Positions 13,617 to 27,100 of a DNA stretch of 64,000 nt are shown piece by piece (position 1 is the first letter of the stretch; each line of letters starts with the position of its first letter). The DNA comes from Antitrichia curtipendula (taxonomy: Eukaryota; Streptophyta; Bryopsida; Hypnales; Leucodontaceae). The position numbers were made by a program, and so were the translations under genes. The notes under the pieces were generated by a model. The model saw only the letters and a program-made list of their open reading frames with translations. It was not told the DNA's origin and searched no databases. The stretch is taken from contig OX579636.1 in the NCBI GenBank assembly GCA_951230915.1, positions 2,309,001 through 2,373,000 of the forward strand. Direction: 5' to 3'.

Positions 13617-14191
13617 GAGCATTCCTGTGCGCAGGTGCTCAAATTCCAAGTTTCCGACATCCCAAACCTTGTTTCATTTCTCTGGGACTTCTTCAATTTA
13701 AAAACAACTCTGGCCAACCAACAATTAATGTAGAAGGTGTCAAGGTAGCGGTAAGTATAGAGTTACGTTATAATTACTTGCGATGTTGGAAGCCTCACCT
13801 CGTAGTCCACCAAAAATCGGTGCATATTGCCTAGCCAGTAGCCACACCAAAAAAATAAAATGTCTGTAGTTACGAATTACAGAGCAGTCAAATTTTCCTG
13901 CTAATGATCGATCTAGCTACATGAATGAATGAAATCGTAGATGGTTGATTGGTTGTCAGATTTAATTAGCATATTTGTAACCCAATGTTTCACATCCCAC
14001 AATCTGATTCTTGAGCTACAATGAGATGCATCCAGACCGTACATTCTGGCGTAATTTGCCATTTGGTGTTCCAAGCTCGGCAGGTTCAGATTTGTCAACC
14101 CAAATGCAACTTGGGCAGAGGATCAATGTTGACGAAGATATTTTGACTTAAAACAGGTGAGCTTGGCTATTAGACTTCCTTTTGATAGTCA

Positions 14192-14742
14192 TGTAAGGTA
14201 AACCAGCCTATGACAGGCAGATTGCCTGGTTTGCCTTGTTAACATATTTGAAATTTTGAAATTTTTTTTTCATATAAAGGCAAACATGAAAAATTGGTAG
14301 AACAATTGAAATTTTATTTTTTTGACAAAGTATGAATTTATTACAGATTTTTGAAGTGAATTGGCCAGATGGCTCAAAACAGTCTGTAGACTATCCCACA
14401 ACCATCAAAAACTATACCCATGGTGGTCATCAAACCACCCAATGCAGTTACAATATTTCCTAACATGGTTGAAATATTTTCTAACATGGACATGACATAA
14501 AGGAATAAAAAAAGTTAGTTCATGTAATGAATTACACTAGAAAGGGACGAGTTCCTAAAACAGTCTCTAACATCTCCATCACCATCATACAAAACATTGA
14601 TTTCAGCCATCAACCTACCTAATAAAGTTTTGCTTACATTAATTGGAAAAAACCTGGCACAGATTGATGGAAAACTGTAATGGGTCATCTTATAGATGTC
14701 TGTATTAGGCACTTGGTCTGTCATAGGCTGGTTTACCTTACA
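14192..14742. mobile_element. TIR element (551 bp) with perfect 25-bp inverted ends
   Basis: The first 25 bases, starting TGTAAGGTAAACCAGCC, are repeated exactly in inverted form at 14718-14742. No transposase frame is present. The flanks show no convincing target-site duplication, so the superfamily is left open. Confidence 0.75.
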
Positions 14743-15408
14743 GTCTATTCTGCACTTCTTTGGCATGTTGGAGGAGAACAATGATTAAGACTTGCCCTGT
14801 TTTATAACGCGGTTTTGTAATATCCGTGCCCTACCATGAACAGTAATTAAAAATAATAAAATATATCACGTTTGAGTAAATATGTTTCTTGATGGTGCAA
14901 ATGACTCGTGGGATGTTTTTAAATTGTTCAAAAGCAATCAATAGCGAGCTAGAGGGATAAAAATGATTCCAACATTAACACGGAATTAGACATTTTTGCA
15001 CTTGGGGGGTGCGACATTGCACTTGGCTAGTACGGCATCTAAAATGGACAATCTCAAATGTTGTGGGGGGGAGCGATTACTGCAAACATCATTTGCTCTT
15101 TGTAAAAAAAACTGCTTGGTGAAAAGTACTCAAACACTCCATTTTTTATAATTACTTGATGAAAATCTTTCATACTTTTCACTCCACAGTACTTTTAAGA
15201 CATATTACTCTGCGCTTCACACTCAAGTACTTCTACATACCTATAACTACAAGGTCAAATAGCACTACATATTATCATATTTCACTAGTACATATTCAAA
15301 TCATTCTACAGACGTTCGTCATCTAGGTTCTCCATCTGCATTGCCATGTATTCGAGAAGATGTGCTTTAGCCTCTGTTGGAATAATCACTGTCTCCTCTG
15401 TATGTATG
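14743..15408. other. AT-rich DNA 3' of the DUF7869 relic, with a terminal motif at 14983-15005
   Basis: The motif GAATTAGACATTTTTGCACT (from 14983) also occurs inverted at 33182-33201, 3' of gene A. Both copies have the same orientation relative to the upstream coding unit. No gene is seen in the interval. Confidence 0.5.
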
Positions 15409-16373
15409 TCATACATTGTAATCTTGGAACCTATAACATGACCACTTCTCCCTCGACGAGGGACATCGGTCCATGAATATATAGCGGCTTCCTTCTCGGT
15501 CTAGCCCAACATCTCTCCAGATTGGTTCCCACGTTGATTCCATACAATTCGTGTACCTCACTCGGTTACTACCTGCTTCATCATGTGCCCCAGGTCTCAT
15601 AGTAGGCCAATACCACAGGACCTTCATTTTTGAGGCCCACGTCCCCTAACCGAATTCGAGCACCTTCCCTAAAAAAAAGGTACTCCTCCTCTTACTTCCG
15701 TTAGTTCTACGGTGAGGGCTACGTATTGCCCTACAACAACATCATTCTCTGGATTGAATGGAGGGAACGGATCTTCTTGTGTATCTTGTTGTAGCTCTGG
15801 TACAACTTCATTCCTTCTGCCTCGAATCCTCCCCCCAGTCACTCTTCGTGATGTTGCTTGTACAGGTCTTTCTCTGCAGGGTCCGAAATATCCCCTCCTC
15901 TCAGGATTTGGCATTGTTGCCATAATCCTGTCAACGGCTACACTCTCCGTCGTATTTCCATCCTCATCAGCAACTGCACTTGGAATTATACCTCCTTCCA
16001 CATCAGGAACAATTTCATCATCCATGTTCCGGTTGAAGACATCGCTGGGCCAAAATGGTAAATCACGGACGCCTTCTCTACTTCGTTGTGGAAATTCCTC
16101 CAAATACTCCTTGAAATCTTCAATTTCGTCCACCACTTCCATGTTCCTGATCGGGTTGAAGCCTCTCTCTATCATCTTCTTCTTGTACGCAATGAACTCG
16201 TCCAATGCTTTCAATTCCCTCTGATCAGCTGCAAACACCTCCGCAAGGTCCGGTTTCTTTGCTAGGCTAGGCAATGAGTTCAGACAGAAATGCCCTCTCG
16301 TTGGGCCCCACTCATCTGTACAAAAATGTTTGTATTGCACACGAACCATCCCATTCTCCACGTAAAATCTCAT
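15409..16373 (-). pseudogene. 5'-truncated relic of a DUF7869-type gene
   Basis: The minus-strand frame starts at 16373 with RFYVENGMVRVQYKHFCTDE and a W-G-P motif, which corresponds to the segment just after the conserved core of DUF7869 proteins (compare FFMNDNGWPIMQYKNG in the gene at 34.7-37.9 kb). An acidic linker follows. A second minus frame (15627-15409) continues with VLWYWPTMRPGAHDEAG and the W-E-P-I motif. The two frames are separated by a stop at an A/T homopolymer near 15672, consistent with an indel. The N-terminal zinc-binding and catalytic-like regions are missing, so the copy is dead. The family link comes from pattern comparison only. Confidence 0.5.
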
Positions 16374-17357
16374 ATGGTTTTTCCCGGTTTTTGAAAATGC
16401 CCCAAGAAACCCTATTTCTCAATATTCTAAAACCACAATTCAAATAAATTGTCATAAAATTTGGAAGAATACTAGAAAAGCAATGAACTCCACTTATAGC
16501 GTAAAATTGGTTTCTAAAATGTCTTCTCGGACGTAATGAAAAGATTATGTTGAACACAATGATCATTTTCAAACAAAATAGGTAATAAAGTACATATACT
16601 TTCAGAATTGAAGGTAAAACTAGAATATGAATAAATCAAGCATGGAATTCAAAAACATTAATCACAGCGGTGCAATAGTTATTTTTCAATAACTAAACGC
16701 GTTTCGCTATTGGTTATTATAACTAGTAAATTTTTTGTTCAAAACAACAATCAAGAAATCCTTTTTCTAGAATTTCTTTACAGTGTCTGTTGGTCAATAT
16801 TGTCCAAAAATACCTCATCACTACTGTATATGGAATAAATTCCAAATTCCAAATTCCACAGCTATGCTTCATTTGAGTTTTTATTTATTTATCACACTTT
16901 CAATGGTTTTCTGTGAATTTTTAAGCAATTTCCATTTAGGTCTGCAAGTGGCATAACTTGTACATGTAGGCATTCAATGAAATACGAAAGATATGTCCAT
17001 AACAAGCACTACATAAATATTAGTCTTCACAAAAATGATTAATAAGTTAGTTAAACAAAAACAAACCATAGGAACCAACACACAAACATGTTGCATATGG
17101 AAGTGGTCCCCTATTACATCAACCAAGCTCTACAATCAATCATTAAACATAGGTACATTTTAATTTTCTTTTCACAACACTTCATTTTTTATAATATATC
17201 TTCACAATTTTGGAAATTCACAGTACCACTTTGTCCTTAAGGGTTTCACGTATAGAGGACCAAGACCCTTATTTCAGTTCTACTGAATTCACTGAAAAAT
17301 ACTTAAGTACTCCAAACTCTGAGATATTATTTAAGGAACAAATTGTAACATCCTACT
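16374..17357. other. AT-rich intergenic DNA, nothing recognised
   Basis: No coding structure or repeat is seen between the DUF7869 relic and the TTAA element. Confidence 0.55.
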
Positions 17358-18322
17358 TTAACCACTAAAGGACCAAGTGTTCGTTCAACGTACGCAAAAA
17401 ATCTCGGGTAGATTCTTACAAAGTCATCTTTGATTGGATGGTCATGAAATTTGAACACAATGTGTAAACATGCACCTCCTTGATGAAAAACTAATTTTTT
17501 TTTCAATCAAGTGCCCAGATCAAAAGTTATGATGTCATGAACTTTTAGGGCAGCTTGGGCAATTTGAGAATCTTTGGAGAATCTTTTGCAAAAAAACTCA
17601 TCAACTTTTGAAATTTGACTTGTATGAAACTAATAAGATATGGCAAACAATTGTCAAAAAAAATAAAATTTAGTCTTCAAATCCAATTCTAACTAGTGGT
17701 AAGCTTTATTACCTCTATTAGGGCAGTTTAAAAAAATAAAACTATATTCTAACTTCAAGCCGGCCCTATTATCTTGCAATTTATGAAGTCAAAACTCTTG
17801 AAATTTTTTCCTCATACTCCAAATGTTCATCTGTAAACTTTCACTGTTCGGATTTCAAATAAAATTTTTCTTCATTGCACAAGAAATCATCAAAAAATGA
17901 TTAGTGTAATGCCAACTCACTTTACCTCTTTGCATTGCCGGATGATTTATTATAAGCTAGACATCTCTATTGCTTCTAAAAATTTTCATGAGTGCAATCA
18001 ACATCATATACTTATCAATGGTCGAAATTTTCATTTTTGTGTAGTGCAAAAAATTTACTCCAAGAGGGCCCGAAGTCTGCTGACCCTGTTTCACAGCAAT
18101 GAAAAATTGTGTTTTTTTTCACTTCAAATGTTATAATCTTTCAATCCGCATGGTCAAATGGGCTAAAATTTTATCCACACACTTATTTAATATTTTACTT
18201 CAGTTTGATACGGTTAAATTTTTTTTTTAAAGTTCTAATTTTCATTTTTGAATAACATACCAAAAATCCCAACTTTTTGACAATGTCACTCTGAAAACCC
18301 CCCTCAGTCCTTTAGGGGTTAA
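17358..18322. mobile_element. piggyBac-like non-autonomous element (965 bp, TTAA at both ends)
   Basis: The left end TTAACCACTAAAGGACCAAG is mirrored by the right end, whose reverse complement reads TTAACCCCTAAAGGACTGAG. TTAA target duplication with CC...GG termini is the hallmark of piggyBac-type transposition. No transposase frame is visible, so it would depend on an autonomous partner elsewhere. Confidence 0.6.
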
Positions 18323-20126
18323 GCTACATGTGCTCCAGAGTACTTTAATAATAAAATAAAATAAAACACAATACTTTGCCACTAAAAGATTATGATGTTT
18401 GATGAAGAGGGTATTAAAAATGTGGAATTTATTTTTAGCTCTGTACTCTACTTTGTAAATATCAAATTGAAAAATTTGATTGAGTAACAAACTTGAGGCA
18501 AACAAACACAAAAATAAAAATCACAATTGATTTATAGGTTCTCAAAATTGTTAAAATTTCAATGTGTTCGTAAGTCACTCTTAACCTATTATTCACGCAC
18601 ATGTATGTGACTTATAATTGACTAAAACATCCAAAAATAAATCGAATTCATTGAATGCTTACCAACTACTTCATAGATTTTATTGTGGTACGTCAAACAC
18701 GTGCACTCTCTATCTATATAGAACGCAAAAACTTATTGTTTTCAATACCATAATTTCCAAAAGATTATAGAACTTTATGGTTCTCAAAGCAAAAATGTAA
18801 AGACTTGTTATTCAAGTTTGTAAATTTAAGTTATTTATACTTCTAAATGATTTTTTTTTAAAAGTAATTTAATTTTACATTCATGAAACCTCAATATCAT
18901 ATTCTGCCCAAATAACTAGTCCTTCAAGTACAGACCCTTCTTCAATTGTAATCCCATAGTGGGTGTTTCATGCACATGTACTTACATGTATTTAAAAGAA
19001 TCATATGCAGCAATAAGTTTATGAACAATGCCTACAAATTTTTTGTGAAAATGAATGCACGGTGCTTTGTTTGCCAAAAAATAAAATAGTTACTAAGCTA
19101 CTATGTTATATAAGCAACAACCCTGTTAAACCATTCCTAACACATAAATAGATTTCATATCCTCCCAATGTATCAATGAACCAACATGGTACGGTAAAGA
19201 AACTGATCTCTTTTACTGATCACTGCATTTAATCCCTGAATGCATAAGTCCCGTTCTGAGTTTCTTGGAATGTTTTTTTTATATTACACAAGAAGCCCAC
19301 ATTTTAAGAAGTTGAATTTATTTAATTTTTAATTATAACCATATAAATTTGAACTAAACATGCTCAAGATCATATGGAGAATCAAAACATAACAATATCA
19401 TTTAAAGACTGACAGATTATAATGTTCAATTGTGAGATTGTTGAAACTATGAAACTCTTTCAGTTTTCTTTTTGCATGCACGAAACAAAAAATTAGTTAC
19501 GGAAACAATATGAGCTGCAACAAGAAAACATGCATGATCTCAATTATTTATTGGTTTCTCATAGCCTCAACCATAATTGTTTCTAATCACTTTCTAGTGT
19601 GATTTTTCTTTTATAATGTAGTGTATTTTAAACTAATTTCCATGAGCCCTCAACATTACATAAAGTCAAGATTGCTAGAGGTCCCCTTGAGCAAAAAGTT
19701 TAACAATACAATTATACTAACTCATGTTCTAAATTATAATTTTTATGCTAAAATCAGACTTAGAAAACAACTTTGAAGGAAATGTTACATATTAAAAACA
19801 ACAACTTCCTTAGACCTTAATTTAATTCACAGAGTTCCCGATACTAGAATTTGACGCCATGGATATTCAAGGATAAAACTCTAAAAGAGAAGGTCTAAAT
19901 ATTACTGAAATCCTGTTGTTCGATCGACGTTACTATACTCAAGCAACGAAATTCTGTCAAAGACATTAAGTTAGCTTCCTCTAGAAGCCTAAAAACTCTT
20001 TCATGAAATTTACAAGAGCATAGTCCTCCAACTGACTTGCAATTTAAAGTAGGAGGCTTTGAATTTGCTTGGGCATGGAGAACCACCCCTACAAATGACT
20101 CCTGAATGGAAAGAGGTGACATTTGA
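18323..20126. other. AT-rich intergenic DNA, nothing recognised
   Basis: No gene or paired repeat is seen. Short openings are chance. Confidence 0.55.
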
Positions 20127-20540
20127 ATGGAAAGAAGTGATTCTTCAATTGACCGCTATAGTGGTATGAAAGAATTAGAAAAAAAGGAGTCCCCGCCAAT
20201 CATCGGTTTTGATTTTCCCCATTTTGCAAGTGAACGCTTTCTGGAAGACCTAATGTCACAAATAAAAACCTACGATATATGCACTTCAAAAATTCATAAC
20301 AAATTATGTATTGCTCAAGAAAATATGAAACCACTTATGTTGGTTTCCTCGTCTTTTTTTCTATCTGTGAAAAATGAATTAAAAATACTACCGACCAAGC
20401 AAGCAGACGGAAAATGGATATCAGCCCTTAAATGGGCGATTAAATGCCAACTCAGTAATACTAGAGTTATGCGTCAGATGGGACGTTCATCAGATTAAAT
20501 GGGCGATTAAATGTGGTAGTATTACCGAGTTGGCATAACT
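20127..20540. mobile_element. Diverged relative of the 13.2-kb TIR element, with a 20-bp inverted repeat
   Basis: Words such as GGAAGACCTAATGTCACAAATA and CAGCCCTTAAATGG align with the 13201-13616 element (GGAAGACCTATGGTCACAAATA, CAGCCCTTAAATGG). At its right side 20444-20463 (ATGCCAACTCAGTAATACTA) is inverted at 20517-20536 with one mismatch, and GGGCGATTAAATG occurs twice. The continuous 123-codon opening here is probably fortuitous. Confidence 0.45.
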
Positions 20541-20847
20541 TAAGCGATTACTGAGTTGGTGGCAAATTCGATCGGTGAAAACTTCTGTACATAACATTCA
20601 GTAGCCTTTGCAGAGGCTGCCTTTTCTTCTCCGAAGTCCTCATCCACGACTTTCATCCCCACTTAATTTATGTAAGCTTTGGTACCGGGATAGTGACAAT
20701 ACATTATGGTATTTTCCATTTTCTTTTCTTAATTTTAGGACTAGACATACAAATCATCAAATATTGTAGTGAAAGATGTTGGCAAAGAATCCAATGAGAA
20801 ATACACTACTGCCTTGTTATTATTTGCAATCAATAACTTATTTTGGG

Positions 20848-21478
20848 TTTCAAAGTGAAAGATAACTTTATATATACATATGGGGTGGTAGGAGGTAGAT
20901 CAATTTTGGGATAAATAAAATAGAATTTGTAGGTTCTCATGCACTCATAGTTAAGTCAAAAACAAAGAATTGTGTTAAAAGTAGAATTTTAGACCTCGTT
21001 TAGGCATAGTAAAATAACTTTTCTCAAAAAACTTTGAACTAAATTTTTTTGTTAAACAAAGATAAGTTTCACCTCCAAAAATCTGTTTGGGATTTTGAAT
21101 CTCCAATCAAAAGTTACGAATAAAATTCAGAGAGGGGTTGGAATGGATTTTTAAATGACTTTGTAGAAAATGTCCATTAAAAATCCTCTCCAAAATTTAT
21201 TCATAACTTTTGATTGGAGATTTGAAATCCCAAACTGATTTTTGGAGGTGAAACTTATATTCATTTAACAAATTTTTTTAGTTCAAATTTTTTTGAAAAA
21301 AGTTATTTTACTATGCCTAAACGAGGTCTAAAATTCTACTTTTAACACAGTTCTTTGTTTTTTACTTAACTATGAGTGCATGAGAACCTACAAATTCTAT
21401 TTTATTTATCCCACATGGATTGCTCTACCTCCTACCACTCCATGTGCATATAAACAATTGTCTTCTCACTTCACAAGC
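20848..21478. repeat. Large foldback element (about 630 bp, about 300-bp arms)
   Basis: The sequence from GGGGTGGTAGGAGGTAG through ATAGAATTTGTAGGTTCTCA and TTTAGACCTCGTTTAGGCAT on the left is repeated inverted on the right, with the turn near 21163. Arm identity is high in the middle and fades at the outer ends. No coding frame is present. It would transcribe into a long hairpin and is a candidate source of small RNAs. Confidence 0.85.
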
Positions 21479-23347
21479 ATAATGCTTAAATGGTTTCCAA
21501 TTCAAAGTGAGGTAATTCTACAATAATATAGAAATCAATACTCTCAATGAATCCATTAGCATTTTGTTTAAAGTTCCTAGTGTTTCTATTCAGATTTACT
21601 TAAAAAAAATTTAATTTTCCATTAGTTCAGTGTACAGTCGCGGCGCAGTCTCGAAGTTCAGTTCTGACAATTATTGACAACTGTCCGCACGAAATCAGTA
21701 GTTACTGATATGGTGCGGAATATACCGCACCATTTCATCCCTCGGATGGAATGGTTTGGTATATTCCACACCATTCCGTTCGGGGGAGGGCAGAGCCAGT
21801 GAATGTTATGTAGGCAAGTGCCGTGGAAGTTCTTCCGTCTGCTCCGGAAAGCGCCAACAGCGGTTCATTTCCGCTTTTCTCTCTGTGACGTGTACTAGTT
21901 CAGCAGTCCGTTAAAAATTTGTTCCGTGATTCCTGAAGAAGTGCCGTCAAAGGAGCTTCGTCGAGCAATGGGGTAGACCAAGCGGACATCACTACCTGGC
22001 GCAACAGGAGGTGAATACAGAACATCGATCCATGCATGGATTACTATGCGGAATCTCGAGACCTCTGCAACTGAAAGACACAACTCGAAGTTCTTCGGCC
22101 GCTCCTACACGCAACAATCCGAGCTGCCTAAGACGGTGTTAGAGTTCTTGGGACAGTCGGGACAGTACAAGTGCGTCGATATTCCTGTTGCGGCCAGAAG
22201 TTGACCATCGGCCTCACTCCGCCGTGGACATGTTCGAGTAGTTTTTTGAAACCGACGGTGACTGAAACCCTGTCACCGAGCACCGCGGCACTGCATCACT
22301 GAAGAAGTTCTGCTATCTCCCTCCTCTACTCGGTGAATTTCATCGTTGAATAATTTTGAACTCTACTTTCAGTTGCTTCTAGTTTAGAAAGGACTTATGA
22401 CTGCGTGAACAGTATTTTGCATCGGACCCCTCCACGCGCGGGGGGTCCGATGCAAAATACTGTTCACGCAGTGGTGAGGCCAGCTGTCTTCACGGAATGA
22501 TTGAACTCTGCCGGCCCGTTGTTTTCGTAACTTCTACAGGTGCAAGAAGGAGAACGTGATTACCGGATTATTGTTGGACCACCTCCACGCGCTTAACTTG
22601 ATCTTCACGCGCCGCTCAACGCAGCCGCAGCCTCTGCTTCAAACGTCCATCGCTGCAGTGTCCGATAGAGCATCGATCAGTCGTTCCACTCTCTATTGCA
22701 GTGGAGGATTTTCTTCAGTCGAAACCTGAGCAGCACTTCTAAGTTCCATTAGCACGTTGGAGCCCGCGAAGCCGCGGAGCAGAATTCCGGTGCTCCCTGT
22801 GAGTTCGCCTTCTTACTGCTACAACTCCCTCTGCAAAACCAGATTTGGAAAGGTATGACATCAAATCACTACGTAGTTCTAGCCGGTAGGTGTACAAGGA
22901 TTAGTCCCGAAGCTGCATGCAGATTTTTCCGTAATTGCAAGTTCAGACTTCGCGATCGATGTGAATATCCTCTGACTTTGTATTCTACCTCATTTTCGGT
23001 AAGGCAATTTCCCATAGCTGTCGACACTGTTTCGAAGCTCGTTCTCTTGTCATACCGTAATGCAAGTCGAGAAGCGGGGGTTTTAGAACTCACCACTGTC
23101 GTCCCTGTATCGTAGTCCGTAGAAGTTCTTCCCCTCACCCGCCGTCCGGAACGTCCAGATTCCTAGAACTACATGAACTCAACAAAAAGTCTGAATAAAG
23201 ATAATTGGATAGGGGATATTTTTTTAAATGCATCAGATCTGCAACACAAATCAGGTGACTACCTTACAAGGAATAACTGCATTGCTTTTTCAAAGAATTA
23301 CTGCAGTGCTTATACATCTGAGATTCAAGGCTCTGAAAAGATGTTAC
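21479..23347. other. GC-richer interval without a convincing gene
   Basis: From about 21640 base composition shifts toward GC, as in the coding islands, but no frame is open beyond about 90 codons and no phase-consistent exon chain was found. GAAGTTCTTC-like words recur (for example 21826, 22084, 22300, 23122). It may be promoter/UTR material of a gene or a decayed element. Confidence 0.4.
22400..22472. repeat. Perfect 31-bp-arm hairpin
   Basis: The arm ACTGCGTGAACAGTATTTTG and the following CATCGGACCCC are repeated exactly in inverted form after an 11-nt spacer (TCCACGCGCGG). The absence of mismatches suggests recent origin or selection. It could be a hairpin MITE or a small-RNA precursor. 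Confidence 0.9.
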
Positions 23348-23572
23348 CAATATCTTGCGCTTGTTACTCCCTACTCGGCGTAATTGGGTTGAAGTATCCA
23401 TTTCCTCCTCACTGTTCGACTCTCCTTCACTCAGACTCTCATAACCGTCGTCGCCTTCTTTCTCATCACTCACGCTTTCTTCACTTGCACTATAATCTGA
23501 TCCCGTATCTTCGCTATGCACTGCAGCATCTTGCTCCCAGTCCATTGGCTGTACTACCTCGGGGGGCTGCAT
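23348..23572 (-). CDS. Orphan acidic first-exon-like frame
   Basis: On the minus strand an ATG at 23572 opens a 75-codon frame ending at a GTAACA donor-like site after ...KRKIL. It is very rich in D, E and S (SEDTGSDYSASEESVSDEKE) and ends in a basic patch (RRVGSNKRKIL) like a nuclear localisation signal. Such acidic heads occur on many nuclear and transposase-like proteins, so no family is assigned. No following exon was found downstream (lower coordinates), so it may be a fragment. Confidence 0.3.
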
Positions 23573-23675
23573 TAGAAAAAATTTCAGCCCAAAACAGGGC
23601 CGCCAGTTTTGCACCCCTGCGGTGCTATTACAGAAAAAATGGGAAAAAAAAATTATTTTTTTATTTTTTAAAATT

Positions 23676-23830
23676 CGAAATCTGATGTGGCACTATTAGT
23701 GCCACGTCAGCGCCACGTCAGAATGGCAAATTTTTTATATTTTTTTATATTTTTTTATATTTTTTTATATTTTTTTAATATTTTTTTTGAAAAAAAAACT
23801 AATTAATTTTTTTTTCTTTTTTGAAAAAAT
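23676..23830. repeat. Small palindrome plus (ATATTTTTTT)n low-complexity tract
   Basis: TGGCACTATTAGTGCCA is a short inverted repeat followed by two CCACGTCAG words, then several copies of an ATATTTTTTT unit between about 23736 and 23790. It is probably simple-sequence DNA at the edge of a small element. Confidence 0.7.
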
Positions 23831-24092
23831 AAATTTTTAATGGTTCCGTTACGGCACTGCGGGGCTGCCGAAAATCAGAGCTTAGAAGCCTTGTTTTGGC
23901 CTCAGAATTTTTCAGAAGTTCTACCCATCTGTTCTTATCTGCAATTGCTGGACTTGGTCCATCACGCCTTTCAGGAGAAAGGGCAATTGGTGGCTGGAAT
24001 GCCATGGGTCACTAAAACCAACCACCTCCTGAAATGTACACTGTTGATACATTGAAGAAAGCAAAATGTACCTCTGTGCCATGTTCGGTTTT

Positions 24093-24131
24093 AGAGCCCG
24101 CTCGCTTTTAGAGCAGACTACCTTACGAGTT
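24093..24131. mobile_element. Solo TIR-like end of the 13.2-kb element family
   Basis: CGCTTTTAGAGCAGACTACCTTAC, read in reverse, is GTAAGGTAGTCTGCTCTAAA, matching the TIR at 13201. The partner end was not found, so this is a remnant. Confidence 0.45.
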
Positions 24132-27100
24132 CTTGAGGTTGGAAATCTCAATATAATTTGCAGCCCTTTTGGGGCCTCAATTCTCTACTAATGTAACGCA
24201 GGTCTCGAAATGTGTCTTGCCAGGGCAGACTTCCTCCCATGCATATTTTCGATGACAGTGAACTGGCCGATTTTGTTTCTGCCAAAAAATAAAGTTGCTT
24301 AGGATGTTTCCTAAAAAAAGATTTGAAGTCCATTTAAACCTTAAGATACAAAAAACCGCAAGTCATCATTTCAAACGGCAGTGGGCATCATAGCATAAAG
24401 CAGACAGATTGCAATGAATATCACACTCCGAAAAATTTGGAATATAATGTATCCGCAAAGTATTGCCCAACAAGGTGTAGTATGAACTTCTTTTCCAAAA
24501 TTGAAGTTGTAAAGTTCACACCATTTAATTTGAGTGAGAAATAAGAAGAGTGAAGTGGACTTCTCAAGGCAGGGGGGATTGATCCCTTTATTGTCCTAAG
24601 ATTTAGTCTTGCAAAATAAACTGACATTTCTTTGTATGCCACATTGGATGAAATTTGCAATTTATGAATTCATATTTGCAATCAAAGGCTCCGAATTAGT
24701 TAACCCCTAGAAACAACGATTATCCCCTAGGGCGACATTCTAGGTCCGCGTAGGTTCCTGTTGTTTCAATTCAAAGTGAGTATTTTTGAATTTTTTTGAG
24801 GTTGTGGAGCGTTGCAAGAGCTTTGTGGATATATAATTTCTGTTTCAATTGGTTGCCACATGAAAAAGTTATGGCACAATTAGCAAGAAATGGAGATTGG
24901 CGGGCAGTCTCAAAAAATTATAGAAAAGCAGAATTATTTTTTTCCAATTTTTTTTCTAAACGATTATGTTGTTACTTGTACGTGGAACTTTGATTCTTTA
25001 TATGTGCATTAGGGATGAATAAGTTGTAGACAATCTTATTTTTTTGGGTAATTTCAACATTTTCTTTGACAATTTTTTTTTGTTCAACTGTAAATGCTAA
25101 TATTTTCCAATCCGTATGTTGAAAGTTGATGAAATGTTCACTACATGATCTTAGACAAGTTAAGTACAAGATCGTACGGTTGAAAATCCAAGAAAACAAA
25201 TAAATTGGTTTCCAAAAGTGAATACAACAAAAGTGGTAGTTTTGAGTTGTTTTGGCAAAAGAAAACCTCTGGATTTTATGAGTTGAGGGACATGAAAACA
25301 TAAAAAAACTGGGCGGCACAAAATAGGAGGCACTTTTTACGTTAATCCTATCGCTGGGGCAATAGAGGGGTCAGTCCTCCCTGGCAAACTTCCTAGGCTC
25401 TGACGTCTTTGCATTGTGTGTCCAAAACAATGTTTCTACCACGTCACGATCCTGTATTGATTGTAAGAACACTTGAAATAAAAGAAAGCGAACTTGGACA
25501 GTCGAAATAGTGAACCTGTGGAACTAGGACATCTTAATTTCTTGCAGAAGATCAAAATCTGCAAAATGATCAGGTGACATGCAAGTTTGTTGTACTTGTC
25601 TTTTGTGTTCAAAACAAGTGTAATATGGTCAGTAGCTTTAGATGAGATAGTGGGAGGAAGTTGTCATTTGTTATTGAAATGAATTATATTGGGTTGACAG
25701 ATTGATTGGTTTCATTGAAAAGCAACAATGAGATGAACATGAATACTAATGTACACAAGTACATTGTTTTCAATTATGAGTTCTCTATTACTTATAAAAT
25801 AAAATTCACAGTGAATGAACCACATGGGAGGTGCTTCAAAGGATTGCCTAAAGGCTATCGTGCTTACCTTGATTTTTTAAATTGCTTCATTCTTTCATGG
25901 TTCTGGCCATTTTATTTTAACCTTGTGCTCAATAGTGCAACCTTGAAGTTGTATCAGTGTTCTAAGAGTTTTTCTTGAATTGTTTGTAAATTTAATGTTG
26001 TTATGTTATATGAAGGTAATTCAATACTTTAGAAAATTTGAGGCCTTTGATTTTAAAGTCTGTATTCTGGAAGGGAATGAATGATGTAGTTTTTGATTAT
26101 GCATCTTACTATACCAGATATCTCTAGAAGATTGAAGGTTGTTTAACGCAACAGTCAACAGTGAAAGCGACATAGTCACGCATGTTATGTAAGTGCATGT
26201 AGAATCAAGAGCAGCAAGAACATCTGTAAGAGGTACTGTTTCCCTCATTTTTTTAAAAAAACATTTCATTAATATGAGTTGGTATTTAATCATGTTGATT
26301 TCATTCTCATTCTTTATAGATTTTTTTTAACCCTTATCATATATGAAATTTTTTGTGTAAGATATGAATTTAAGCCAGTACTAACTGTTTTGTGATTACT
26401 TATGAAGAAATTCATAAATCCAATGCATTTGAAGTTCAAAATGTAGTCATAATCACTACAAAACTTATAACTAACAAGTAGATAATGTTAGGTCCATTTG
26501 TGGAATTCAATTTATGGGGGACTCTGCACTGTTTGATTTCATTGCCTTCAAGTTCATAATGTTTTGTTATATCCAGTTTTGGATGCTTGTTGCATAAGGC
26601 AACCCATGAATTGAAAATAAATGAACGAACACTTCATGATTTCTGATCTTGTAAAATTAGGACTTTATAATTTTATGGAATAATACAATTTATGAAAAAT
26701 TTCGAAGTGGTAGGCAGGGGAGATGTATTGATCCATTCCTTGTTGTTACATCTGATTTACTTATAGGTCATTGCTTTTTGGAAGTCATAATGTTGATCGT
26801 TCCAGAGAAATGTCACTAACAACTAAAAATTATATTATCTACAATTAAATGTTTTTTAACACGTAGAAAAAAATTCAAGAAACTCCCATGAAGAACCAAG
26901 AGAAAAGGAACATCTACAATCATTCAAAATTTGTTGTAGCGATATATATGTATTTTAAAGGTTCTATTTAATAACATCTAAGAGCATCAAATAATGTTCT
27001 ATATAAGTGAAATGTATGATTGTTTCTTGGAAACGGTTCACCTCAGCTATTGTGTATTTGAATTCAACAAAAGAATAAGGTAACAAGGATTGAAAAAATG

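Noticed and set aside
15712..16224. 170-codon plus-strand frame
   Set aside because: Antisense shadow of the DUF7869 relic.
23173..23685. 170-codon plus-strand frame opposite the acidic exon
   Set aside because: Antisense shadow of the D/E-rich minus-strand exon; its S/H-rich content reflects complementary codons.
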